Shown piece by piece: positions 1 to 9,896 of a stretch of DNA of 64,000 nucleotides. Both the position numbers and the translations under genes were made by a program. The notes below the pieces were generated by a model. It ran no database searches. It was given only the letters and a program-made list of their open reading frames with translations, and was not told where the DNA came from. The number at the start of each line of letters is the position of its first letter. The first letter of the stretch is position 1. The DNA is taken from positions 434,001 to 498,000 of the forward strand of contig NBBA01000012.1 in NCBI GenBank assembly GCA_002794785.1, read 5' to 3'. This DNA comes from Coniferiporia sulphurascens (taxonomy: Eukaryota; Basidiomycota; Agaricomycetes; Hymenochaetales; Hymenochaetaceae).

Positions 1-1
1 C

Positions 2-584
2 AGTGATTACTGGAACGCCCTTCATCGTACCCGACCCACCATCCCCTCAACCTCGTCGGCTAGTCTAGCCACCACCCGAGCCGCCGAAGCTGCCGCCTCT
101 GCTCAGTGCGAGATGACCCCCACCCCCTACTCGCAAAACCCCCCCCTGGCCCCGACCTCCTCCCTGGATGTCCTCGCACAATCCCCTGCTATAGGCAACT
201 CCCAACTGATCTCGGCCTACGACTTCACCACCCAAGCACGTGCGGAATCAAGGCAGGCATCCCAAGCCGGCTCCCCAGCAGCCTCGGTAGGATTGATCCA
301 CGGCTCCAACAAATTCAGTGAGACAGCCCCAGAGATGGCAGTTGACCCCCATACCCCCCCGCAACAGGTGGGAGGCGCAAGCCTCGGGCGGAAACACTCC
401 TCAGCTGCCATGTCGCCTCTCACACCGAGAGGACCCCCCGCCCAACAACATGAACAGCACACAGCAGGGTTCATGTACTCCCTTACCCGTGCCCTGGACA
501 ACTTCAACCAGCAAACCAGGGACGCCACCACTGAGACAATAGACATTAATGCGGCACAGTTCATGGGCGACCTCCTCTGGACAC
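2..584 (+). pseudogene. LINE family C ORF1, N-terminal fragment
   Basis: The frame is open from base 2 and matches the N-terminal part of ORF1 in the family C LINEs at 26533-28515 and 48947-51012; shared blocks include AYDFTTQ, MAVDPHTPPQQVGG and FMYSLTRALDNF. ORF1 of Tad1-type LINEs is an RNA-binding protein of the retrotransposition particle. The first bases correspond to about codon 4, so the 5' end of the element lies just outside the window. The homology ends at FMGDLLW, where the 5' end of LINE A1 starts; the few codons before the in-frame stop are A1 leader. I did not find the continuation, because the far side of A1 is also cut away. The family assignment is firm; nothing else can be said about the element. 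Confidence 0.85.
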
Positions 585-638
585 CTTCTTGACCAGTAAC
601 CACCACCATCGACTAGTGCAGGCAGCTAAAACTCCCCC

Positions 639-2667
639 ATGTCGAACCCCAGTGGATACAGGAATGCTCTATGTTCGACTCGACCACCCCTCCTACCCCC
701 GTCATCGGCCAGGCCGATGCCGACAGGGCCGCCAGGGCCGCCGCCAATTGGGTGGCCACTGGCAACATTGCCACCGCTATGCACGGTACGACCCCCACCC
801 CCGCCCAAATCGACCCAGGCCTCCCGGCATCATCTCCAGACGCTCTCCAGCTCACCCTGTCCCCCATCATCGGCATCTCGAACAACGAGTTCACTCGCTC
901 TTTCGCACACATCAGCCGTCCCCCCTCTGTAGGCTCCAACCCCCCGGCCAGCTCCAACGAGTCGGGTGCAATGGACATCCTCGAGAACCTGCACACTCCC
1001 TTGCCGCCACTCACCCACAAGCGCTCTGCAGAGAGCCTCTCCCCGCACACCCCCCACCCCTGCCCTTGAGACCAGTTCGAGCCACACATGGCGGGCTTCA
1101 TGTACTCCCTCTCCTGTGCTTTAGAGGACTTTGACCGCAAAACCCTCTGCACCAACATCACTGAGACCGACACCGCCACCACACAGTTTGTAGGAGACCT
1201 CTTCTGGAACCTCCAACAAACCATCGCAGGCATCATTAGGGATGAGAAGGACCCCCAGTACATCGTCTCCCACAATATGGAGATGGCCTATAACTTTGCT
1301 AGGAAGGGGGCGGAAGCCTCCCTCCCAGCACCCTTCGCCCCAGCTCCCCCCCATCAAAGGACTCCGGCCACCACCCCCCAACCCTCTGCCCAGACCAGGA
1401 CCCCCAGAACCGCTAACATCTCGCCCGATGTGGCCGTGCTGACTAACATTGTTCAGCAGCTTTCCACAGAGGTTGCCTCCATCTCCTGGCAAGTCTCAAC
1501 CCTTGTCAACCGGCCCACCCCCCGTGCCCCACAGGCCCAGAAAGCCCAGGCCCCCACCACCACCACCCAGGCTGCTATCACTACAGCACCTACTTCCTAT
1601 GCCCAGGTGGTGGCTGCACTGGCACCACCCACGGCCTCCAACCCCAACTCCGTTGCACCCACAGTGGGCACCGTCTTTATGATGGTGACCCACAAGAAAA
1701 AGAAAAAGCAACATCAAGTCCCGCCCCCGCCCCCGATGTACGCCAAGGATCTGACCCTGGTCCTTATCCCGGCCATCTCGCTCAAATCTGAGATTCAGCT
1801 CCCAGCTATGCACCTCACCACCACCGCCTGTGAGTTCTTTTCCTCCCTTCCCACTGCTGACCAGGTCACAGTCTTGGCCTCCTCCTTCAATGTGAAGGGG
1901 AACCTTGTGACCTCCTTCGCCAAGCGCCCCACCTCCGCCTCTCCGGCCACAGACACAATCATCGATCGGCACTCCATGGCCTTTGTGGCCCACATGTGCG
2001 AACATTGCCTCTCAGTCGCAATCGACAAGATCCCCAAGCAGTACACGCTCAACCCCATCTGTGTCCGTCCCCAGTCCGCCCTCTGCATCTCCATGGTGCC
2101 CTGTGTGGACTACCTCTTCAGCCAAAATGGCCACACCATCTCCCCAAAGGCCCTCATGGCCGAAATACAGAATAACCTGTCTCTCCACCCCTCAACTTTG
2201 TAGTCGACCCCCACTTTGCTGCCACCGAAGAACACCTCCCAACCCTCCAGAAGTGCCCCATGGCGTTCTCCTTCTCCAACCCCAATGGATCCATCTGGGC
2301 TCAGCTCCTCAAGCGCCCACGAGTATGGCTCTTCGGCTCGGCTCTCTCCCTCTCCATCCCGCCCTACCGCCCTGGCCTCACACAATGTGAGCACTGCCAG
2401 GGCCTCGGCCACGGAACGAAAGGGTGCCACGCCCAGCCCTGCTGCACCGACTGCGGGGGAGGCCACCTCACCCGCAACCACCGTAAGTCATGCGCTTCCT
2501 GCGCCTCCGAAGCCATTGAGGGCGACCACTGCCCTCATCCTCGCTACTGCACCAACTGCAAAGGTGACCACCCCGCCACCCTCCCTCAGTGCCCCAAGAA
2601 ACAGCGTTTTCGCCAAATCGAGGCAGCATTTGATGGGCCCGATGACGACCACATGGAGGATCAATGA
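639..2667 (+). pseudogene. LINE A1 ORF1, zinc-knuckle RNA-binding protein (broken)
   Basis: The start codon at 639 lies about 55 bases after the 5' end of the element, in the same context as in the other copies. The frame shifts near 665-690 and again near 2200, and has a TGA at 1067-1069 where LINE A5 reads CGA. In order the protein has a Ser/Pro/Thr-rich N-terminus, a conserved helical block around FMYSLSCALEDF and MEMAYNFA, a Pro-rich linker, a KKKKK basic stretch near 1695, and a C-terminal Cys/His region. The first zinc knuckle is CX2CX4HX4C at 2386-2427 and further Cys/His clusters follow to 2630. This is the usual ORF1 of Tad1-clade LINEs, which binds element RNA. The stop codon overlaps the ORF2 start. 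The product would be non-functional. Confidence 0.85.
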
Positions 2668-2685
2668 ATAGAGACATCTCTATTC
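2664..2685 (+). promoter_or_regulatory. ORF1/ORF2 stop-start overlap plus hairpin (A1)
   Basis: The ORF1 stop TGA and the ORF2 start ATG overlap as ATGA at 2664-2667. A perfect 9-bp inverted repeat (GAATAGAGA and TCTCTATTC around CA) occupies 2666-2685. The arrangement resembles the stop-start coupling known in the LINE SART1; a coupling role here is inferred. Confidence 0.7.
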
Positions 2686-5624
2686 TTCAGTGGAATGCCG
2701 CCTGCTCCTTAGCCGTGGTCCATTCCCTCATTCCGATCCTTACCACTGACCCATCCCCACCCACCGTCATTTTGCTACAGGAACCACCCTGGTACCAAAT
2801 CGGTCTCCAGCCATCTCTAACCAACCCAACTGGCACGCCAGTCCTCAATGTACCTTCCCTCCCAGGGTACATAGCGGTCCTACCCCCAGCCACCCGGCCT
2901 TGGGTAGTCACCTATGTATCTCGCACCATCCCCTCAACCTCATGGTCGGTCCTCGGCACCGCCTCATCTGGCACCGACATCCTCACCATCGAAATCCGCT
3001 CCCAACTAACCGTCCACCTCTGCAACTACTATGGTATGCATGTGCCAGACCGCACCACCACCACCCCACAATACCCCAGTGAGTCATTCCTTTTTACGAT
3101 CCCGCCAGGCTTGGTCTCCACTCTGCTCGTGGCAGGCGACTTCAACCATCGCCACCACTCGTGGTCCGAACTCCTTGCCGCTCGGCAGGAGGACTTGAGG
3201 GTGCAACCCCTTGATGACTTCTTCCAGGAGCATGGCCTTGCGCCAGCCCACCTCCTGGATTCTGACTCACAGCCTGTGGACAATCGTCAATGGTGCCCCA
3301 TTGACATGATCTGGGCCCCACCCGCAATCAACCCCAACGCCATTATAGACTTGGGTTCATCAACCACCTCCCCACTGTCTGACCATGCGATGCTACGCTG
3401 GTCCCTGCCATCCCGGCCCCCCCCTCCAGTCATGAAAATGCGCCGGCTTCTCCCAGCTGACAGAGAGGAATGGTCCAACATCACCTTCCCACTACTCGAA
3501 TCCGCATTCCTCTTAACAGCGGACAACCCCTCCACCCTCGACACCAAAGCGCAGGCCGTAGTCGACTCTATGATCACTGCCCTCGCCCCATTCACCAGAA
3601 TTGCCAAGCCGTCAAAAACCGAGGTCCCCTGGTGGACCCCGACCTGCAAGTCGCTCCTCCAGGCGATTTCAACGGCCACCACCCCCCTTCAGCGATCAGC
3701 AGCCCGCTGCGCCTTCAAACGTGGGGTACGAGCGGCCAAACGGCACTTCTATGCCGAACAAGCCGACCAGGCAGATGCCTCCAACATATGGAGCTGGGCC
3801 AAATGAGGTCTCGGCAACCGACCCACCCCAATCCCCCCACTCAAGAAATGCGATGGCACCTTCACCCAGTCGGACATTGAGAAAGGTGAGCTATTCCACA
3901 CTACTTTCTTCGCACCCCCTCTGCCCCCCAAAGCGGCTCCCACCCCACCGCCTCCCCCCCAGCCAGCTGCCCTGCCCATACTCCTCACAGAGCTCACAGG
4001 GGCACTGTCCGACACCTCCAACTTGTCAGCTCCAGGCCTCTTGGGGATCGGCTACTGCCCACTAAAATGGGTGGTAGACACCTACCCCGCCGAGATCCTT
4101 ACCCTTTTCAATGACTGCCTATGCATGGGGCACCACCCTAAGTGCTGGTGGGCTGCAAAAGTGGTAATGCTCCGGAAGCCGAACAAGAAGGACCCATTCT
4201 CACCGAGATCATACCGTCCCATCACCCTCGAGGAGACCCTAGGGAAACTCCTCAAAAAGATAATAGCTAACCAGCTCCAGTTCCTTGCTAACACGAGGGA
4301 TTGGCTGCCACCCAACCAATACGGGGGGCATCAGGGACACTCAGTCTATGACGCTGCCCAGCACCTTTTACAGATTGTAGAATGTGCCCATGCCGAGGGC
4401 CATGTATACTCAGTCCTAGTGGTCGACATACAGGGTTTCTTCGACTCGGTACACCCACAGCTCCTCCACCGACAACTGCTGGACCTCCAGTGCCTGCCCA
4501 ACATGGCAGACTGGTGCTTGTCCTTCATGATGGACCGGCAGGTCGCCATCGCTTTTGATGGCACCACCCTCCCAACTGCCCACAAACCCGACCTCGGCAC
4601 CCCCCAAGGGTCGCCGGTATCCCTGATCCTCTCCACCATATTCATGGGGGTGGTCCTCTGGAAATTTCACCAAACCGGCACTACTGCCCTCACATATGTC
4701 GACGACCACCTCCTCGTGTGCATCGGACCCAGCATGGCATCCAACTGCCAGCAACTGTCCAACACCTACCACCAACTCAATGCTCACTTTGGCGACATCG
4801 GTCTCAACATCGAGGCTGCCAAGACTGAGTGCCTACACTTCCACCCACCCTGGCATTGATCACCAGCATACACCAACTGGGACACTGCCGGGGTCCAAGT
4901 CGACCCCACCACCCTTGTCCAACCCTCTATCCCGCTCCGATGGCTCAGGATCTGGTGGGACCCCACCCTTACCTTCAAGGCCCATGTTGAACACATGTGC
5001 TCCAAAGGCCTCTCCACCCTCCCTGCCCTCTGCATCCTTGGCAACACCGAACACAGTATTTTGGTCCTCCTCCTACATCGCCTGTATATCGCCTGCATCC
5101 GCTCTGTTCTTACATGGGGCGCACTGGTGTGGTACTATGGCCGGTGCCAAAAAACATTAGTAAGCCGCCTGCAGGCTGTGCAAAACACGGCATGCAGATG
5201 GATCCTCAGCATCTACAAGGGCGCCTCTCCTTTCTCTACAAATTTCCTTTGTTCCCTTCCCCCCCTTTCTTATTATTTCAAATATGTTAAGACTCTCCAT
5301 TCTCTGCACCTATGGTGCACCCTGCACTCCATTGGTAGAAAACATTTTTATAAAACAGTAACTAACCGCCCCTTTTCCACTTCTCTGCAGGTCCGGGTCC
5401 CTTGGGTTCAGCCGGTCCCTGCATACACTCATCCCCTGTGGACGGATCCTCTGGAATTTATGAATGGTCGAGTTTCATTTGCCTCTCCTATCACTCCAGT
5501 CAGCAAAGACACCCACAAGGAATTTGTGGATGCTGTGTGCTCCCTGAGCACCCTCCCCCACCTCCAGGTCTTCACCAATGGCTTGTGCATAGGCATGAAG
5601 TCTGGATCAGTGGTCTGCACCATT
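2664..5624 (+). pseudogene. LINE A1 ORF2, endonuclease-reverse transcriptase-RNase H (broken)
   Basis: ORF2 encodes the enzymes of target-primed reverse transcription. The AP-like endonuclease spans about 2670-3420, with QWN, LQEPPW, GDFN, CPIDMIW and LSDH blocks. The reverse transcriptase spans about 4020-4860, with VVDIQGFFDSVHP (motif A), GTPQGSPVS (motif B) and YVDD at 4695-4706 (motif C). A thumb region follows, and RNase H begins at about 5570 with FTNG where intact copies have FTDG. In-frame TGA codons interrupt it at 3804-3806 (other copies have CGA or CGT there) and at 4857-4859; the frame then shifts before 4995. Coding ends at the minus-strand LINE tail, so the RNase H core and the C-terminal Cys/His region are gone. 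Confidence 0.88.
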
Positions 5625-8000
5625 TTTTTTAAATTTTTTTTTAAATTTATTATTCCTACTGTGCTATGTAATACACCTGTGGCCCCATAGGGGCCACCTG
5701 TAAACTACCTAACTACTGAGGCGCCTGTCATCACTCATCGAGCGAAACTGGGCGGGGTGCATGCCTCCCGAGGGAGGCCTAGTGGACTTACGCACCCTAT
5801 TAGGGGGTTGAGGAGAGAGGGGAGAGGGAGGCATACATATTGCAACTATTTTTACCCAAACCAAGTCAAAGCGAGATCAGGAAGAGACAGTCCCTTAGAA
5901 GAGGAAAGGAGTGGCTGCAAGTGCCATAGAAGAAACCAAAGGGGAATCCGAAGGGCAGTCAAGAGACAGTGGGAAATGGTGGGAGCGTACCTGAGAGCTC
6001 CAAGAGAGCTAGGTCTGTGTCTTGAGTCCTGGATCCGAGCAACCTGTGCACGTAGCCCCGGAGGGTGTCCAAATCGAGGTCATTGTCAGTAGGGAGTCCA
6101 TCTAGTTCCATAGCTGCAAAGGCGAGGTGAATTGCGCCTGCTGTGCAGTTGGACATCCGGTTGAGGTGGCCAGTCAGGCGGAGCCAGCTCCTTAAGACCA
6201 GGAGGTGGTTTTCGTCCGCCCATTCGGAATGGTGGACAGGGAGGGGGTCGCTCTTGGGCCAGACATGGCATATCCAAGGCTGGAAGGCTTCACAGCCGCC
6301 TAGGACATGGGGAGTTGACTGCACTGGCCAGGGTGGGTGGTTGTGCCATCTGCAATGCGAGATCAGGCTGTGTCTGCGTTGGTAGTCTGAGTCGAAGCTC
6401 AGCCAGTAGCCCCCATAGGGACCAGCTCGACAGAGGGCCTGCGCCACAGCAGTGAGCTCAGAGCGGGGGTGGTCAACCGAGACTGTGAGGATCTTTCATG
6501 GTCAGCAGGTTGGAGGGCCAGTGACTGCGAGATATTTGTCTGCAGTTGAGGCAAGGGGGCAGGCCAGCTGGAGGGACCAGCGTTCATGCAGAGTGTGAGT
6601 CGCCACTTCCTTCAGAGCGGAGATAGAGGGGGATAGGGTCGATGGGGGGAGCTCGGTGGCAAGCTTCGCCTCGGAGTCTGCCCATTCATTCCCAGGGATG
6701 GCCTCATGACCCGGGCACCATCGGAAATGAACAGTCAGGTTCGGGAAGGAGTCGATAAGAGTCTCGACCCCCGCCTTCCAAAGAGGGAGGAGCTGGGCTT
6801 CCGGTGCTGAGGGCCATGTGCGGAAGAGGCCAATTGCTGTCAGGGAGTCAGAGAGGAAATAGATCTCCTGGACTTCTGGCAGTAGGTGACATAATTGGTG
6901 TGCGGCCCAGCCTGGTGCAGTCACCAGTGAGAAGATCTTGGCATCTGTTGCTGTGGTGCAGGTGGGGGAGGTGAGTTGTGTGGAGGTGATGTAAAGATCT
7001 CCCTTCATGCTACAGATGGCGGAGCCTGAAGCGTTACCGATGCGAGATCCATCCATAAACACCTGCAGGGAGGAATCAGTGCAGAGAGCTTGAGCTTGGG
7101 AGACATAGCATTTGTGTACTTCCTCTGAGACTGGCTGCCTAGGGGCTGAGAAGACGATTCGACCTTGACCAAATGCCAGAGGGTCCGTCCATGGGGGGTG
7201 CATGTACACTGGGATCCGTTGGACTTGAGGGGCACGGACCTGCAACGAAAGTGAAAAAGGGGTGTTAGCATTAGGATTGAACTTTTTCTGCCCTACTCGG
7301 TGTGGGGTGCGCCAGAGACACAAGGAATGAGTGGTCTTTAAATACTCGAAGTAAGCGAAGAAAGGGGGAGTGGAACAAAGGAAATTTGTGGAATAAGGAG
7401 ACATGCCCTTGTAAACGCCTAAGATCCAACGGCAGGCGGAATTCTGTACTGCCTGCAGTTGGTTGATGAGGGTTTTTTGTCAATGTCCATGATACCATAC
7501 TGGTGCGCCCCATGCTAGGACAGTGCGCACACAGGCGGTGTAGAGTCGTCGGAGGTGGATGGCAGACAGGCCCCTCTCAGTGTTGCCGAGGATGCGGAGG
7601 GCTGCCAGTGTCGAAAGGCCTTTGGAGCGCATTCGCTCTACATGAGGTTTGAAGGTGAGGCCCACGTCCCACCAGATTCCCAGCCAGCGCAGGGGGTTGG
7701 TGGGGCGGACCAGGGTGTCGGCGTCGATTTGTATCCCGGTGGTGTCCCAGTGATGGTAGCCAGTTCATCGCCTGGGTGGGTGGAAATGGAGGGCCTCCAT
7801 CTTTGCCGGCTTGATGTTGAGACCGATTTGTTGGAAGAGAAGGTCGAGTTGTTGGTACGCTTGGGCTAGGGACCTGCAGTTAGCGGTTACCGAGGTGCCT
7901 ATGCAAGCTATTAGGTGATCGTCGACGTATGCTAGAAGTTGTGATCCGCACTGTTGAAAGCGCTGCATCACAATGCCCGCAAAAATCGTCGAGAGGATGG
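5625..8000 (-). mobile_element. LINE family alpha copy 1, 5'-truncated
   Basis: The 3' end is at 5625 (T-rich on the plus strand, then TTATTATTCCTACTG). The 3' UTR runs to about 5958 and contains the GGCCCC/GGGGCC hairpin at 5679-5695. Coding sequence continues to 8000, where the 5' LTR of the gypsy element begins. The upstream part of the LINE is not found on the other side of the gypsy element. Confidence 0.85.
5959..8000 (-). pseudogene. LINE alpha1 ORF2, RT motif C to C-terminus (broken)
   Basis: On the minus strand the sequence starts in the reverse transcriptase just before YVDDHLIACIG (about 7905-7935). It runs through the thumb region, the RNase H domain (FMDGSRIGNASGSAICSM, FFLSDSLTA, GNEWADSEAKLA) and the C-terminal Cys/His region (HCRWHNHPPWP, then HVLGGC). 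All of it lies in one frame, interrupted by TGA codons near 7765, 7480 and 6502, and it ends at 5959-5961. Several of these stops sit where paralogues have an Arg CGA codon. Family alpha differs from A and C in this region (for example KKFNPNANTPFS) and in its 3' UTR. The fragment is inactive. Confidence 0.85.
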
Positions 8001-8560
8001 TGTTACAATTTTCCTTTACTTTCCCTTATTGTGCTGACTCACTTCCTCTTCGTCATAATCAGTCAGCGCAACTCCCCCATTTCTCTGCCTTACTCATCCT
8101 TATTTCGCCTTGCACCATAAGACGCCATGATGATGCCATATTACATCACCATGACGTGCTTTGCTTACTGATAGCCCTACTTGTATTACCAAGGCATTCC
8201 TTGGGTTTCCATGACCTTCCATAGTCTGGTAAACTACCCTACACAGGCCACTACAGTAGTAAACACATAGAGTAGCATATAAGCATGTAACTTCAGTAGC
8301 ACAAGCCCTAAGCTTGTGCTCTTTGTTCATACAAGCTCATTATCTGCTACCACCAGTCTACTGTGTGCCTGTTGGCCACTAGTCGCTTCATTGTAACCCG
8401 ACTCCACTAAGAAGCCTACCACATCCACATCATCGATCAGGAAGCCCTGCTGATGATCACCTTCAACTTACAACATCTAGGAAGCCCTGTTGTCATCACC
8501 ATCAGCCTCGACAATCAGGAAGCCCCGACGCCGATCATCGCGTAACTGTTGAGCTTAACA
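8001..8560 (+). repeat. 5' LTR, gypsy family 1
   Basis: It is 560 bp long and starts TGTTACAATTTTCC and ends TTGAGCTTAACA, with TGTTA/TAACA inverted ends. It differs from the 3' LTR mostly at CpG-type sites (CG against TG or CA). A TATA-like box lies at 8278-8283 and a 9-bp stem palindrome at 8298-8320. Three AGGAAGCCC repeats lie at 8439, 8479 and 8517, about 39 bp apart. Confidence 0.95.
8278..8320 (+). promoter_or_regulatory. LTR promoter: TATA box and predicted transcript start
   Basis: TATAAG at 8278-8283 is followed 32 bases later by AAGCTTGTGCT at 8310-8320, the expected distance to a start site. This 11-mer is the exact complement of the segment next to the 5' LTR (8563-8573). The unrelated LTR at 34954-35380 has the same TATA-to-11-mer spacing (35150 to 35182). 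The start site is predicted, not measured. Confidence 0.6.
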
Positions 8561-8562
8561 CT

Positions 8563-8573
8563 AGCACAAGCTT
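8563..8573 (+). promoter_or_regulatory. Primer-binding site, probably self-primed
   Basis: AGCACAAGCTT begins 2 nt after the 5' LTR. Its reverse complement, AAGCTTGTGCT, is present exactly at the predicted mRNA 5' end (8310-8320). I see no obvious match to a tRNA 3' end (no TGG start). An 11-nt match to the transcript's own 5' end is what Tf1 of fission yeast uses for self-priming, so the same mechanism is inferred here. Confidence 0.65.
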
Positions 8574-8865
8574 TCCCAATTTTTTTTGCTGACATATCCA
8601 ACGTCCAAGCACCAACCCTCTGCCCAACCTGTCAACCAAACTTGCCATCCCACAGTCTGTTTACCCCCTCGTCAGAGGAATCTGGGACCACAACCTCAAG
8701 TGCTTTAAGAAAAAGCAATCCAACACAAACGACTATGACTACTACTCGTGGTTAGAAAATACAAATGGAGACTTTCAGTGGTTTAAAGCCAACGACGCTG
8801 ACGACACACATATTACCTTCACGCAGAACATACCCGACTACCATATACAATTCCCAAAGACCCAG

Positions 8866-9879
8866 ATGCCACCTCCACAAATGTCATTGACACCAGCACC
8901 CAAAGAGATCAACCTTGTGCGGCCCAACACTTTCGATGGGGACCGCAAGTATGCCCGCTGCTTCTTATCCAGCTGCGAGGCCTACCTCCATATCAACCGC
9001 CACGTGTACACCACCAATGAGTTGAAGATCAACTTCATCCTCTCCTATATGCAGACAGGGACTGTGGGAGATTGGGCCATCAACCAAGAAATGCTCGCCT
9101 CGGCCTTCGCTAAAGACCCAAGCGGCAAGGCTCTCACCACACTCATAGGATATGGCATGTGGGGCGATTTCAAATGCGACTTTCGCAGCACCTTCATCAC
9201 CACCAATGACATTGCCGAAGCCTCCCAGGAGATTATGACACTTCAGCAGACCAATTCCACTGACAACTACAACAGTTGTTTCCAGTCTCTCGTAACCCGA
9301 GCTGGCATGTCAGGGGACAACAACCTCATCCCCATCTACGAGAAAGGCCTCAAACATGGCCTCCTGGCACGCGTTCTTGCAAACGCCAAACAGCCCACCA
9401 CCATTAAGGAATGGTATCGCGAGGCCTCCAGGCAGGACGCCATCTACCAGCGACTCAAGGCCCTCCGTGGCCCGGGACAAGCTCCCATTAAACAAGAGAA
9501 CCGCTTCCGTAACCTCGGAAACAACCAGCAGCGCTGCCCGTACCAGCCTAACCAGCGTAGTACGCAGGTTACAGCTACCAGCCGCCCACCATGTCTCTCG
9601 GAGGAAGAACATGCCAAATGTATGTGTGAAGGACATTGTCTTGCTTGTAGAGAGAAAGGCCACAACACTCATGACTGCACCAAGTACCAGCAGGGACCTG
9701 GCCAACAGCGCACAGTCCGTACCATCGATAATGCGTTCCCAATTATCGAGACCCCTGAGCCCACTCTGGAGAACACTACTCCTGAGCACATCGCTGCAAG
9801 CATCCGTAACCTGCTCAGCCACTTCGACAAAATGAAGAAAGACAAGATCTTCGACATTCTAGACAAGCAGGGTTTTTAA
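8866..9879 (+). CDS. gag: Gag (capsid and nucleocapsid) of the gypsy element
   Basis: This 337-residue frame has no internal stop. It matches the capsid-like gag of fungal Ty3/gypsy elements (FDGDRKYARCFLSSCEAYL near the N-terminus, then a helical core). It ends with one CCHC zinc knuckle, CLACREKGHNTHDC, which binds packaged RNA. The first ATG in frame is at 8866. The same frame is open back to a TGA at 8590 without another ATG, and this upstream part looks coding (DYYSWLENTNGDFQWFKAND), so the original start was probably further 5' and has been lost. The stop TAA at 9877-9879 lies 17 nt before the first pol ATG, in a different frame. Gag is the only intact coding region in this element. Confidence 0.88.
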   Translation: MPPPQMSLTPAPKEINLVRPNTFDGDRKYARCFLSSCEAYLHINRHVYTTNELKINFILSYMQTGTVGDWAINQEMLASAFAKDPSGKALTTLIGYGMWGDFKCDFRSTFITTNDIAEASQEIMTLQQTNSTDNYNSCFQSLVTRAGMSGDNNLIPIYEKGLKHGLLARVLANAKQPTTIKEWYREASRQDAIYQRLKALRGPGQAPIKQENRFRNLGNNQQRCPYQPNQRSTQVTATSRPPCLSEEEHAKCMCEGHCLACREKGHNTHDCTKYQQGPGQQRTVRTIDNAFPIIETPEPTLENTTPEHIAASIRNLLSHFDKMKKDKIFDILDKQGF

Positions 9880-9896
9880 AGAGGAAGCTTAGATGG

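Larger units (their letters stand above)
585..5624 (+). mobile_element. Tad1-type LINE A1, 5' complete, 3' part missing
   Basis: The element starts with the same 5' leader (TTCTTGACCAGTAACCACC) as the LINEs at 18716 and, on the minus strand, 51070 and 62398. It then carries ORF1 (639-2667) and ORF2 (2664 onward). It ends inside the RNase H domain at about 5624, where the T-rich tail of a minus-strand LINE begins. The missing 3' third and its tail are not seen beyond that insertion. It lies in a family C ORF1 fragment, but no target duplication can be checked because the 3' end is lost. Confidence 0.85.

Noticed and set aside
217..609. Long antisense and alternative-frame ORFs across the LINE ORFs (for example 217-609 minus, 19423-19848 minus, 27889-28524 minus, 60671-61480 plus)
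   Set aside because: They overlap recognised LINE coding in another frame, have no recognisable domains, and arise from GC-rich, Pro/Ala/Thr-rich coding with few stops on the opposite strand.
5384..5400. A 3' splice site (pyrimidine tract and TCTCTGCAG) in LINE ORF2, seen in all copies
   Set aside because: The reading frame is open and conserved on both sides in several copies, including the 729-codon stretch at 51859-54048, so no intron is needed.
8561..8580. A tRNA-primed binding site after the 5' LTR
   Set aside because: The sequence does not begin with TGG or resemble the complement of a tRNA 3' end, while an exact 11-nt complement to the element's own predicted 5' end is present.
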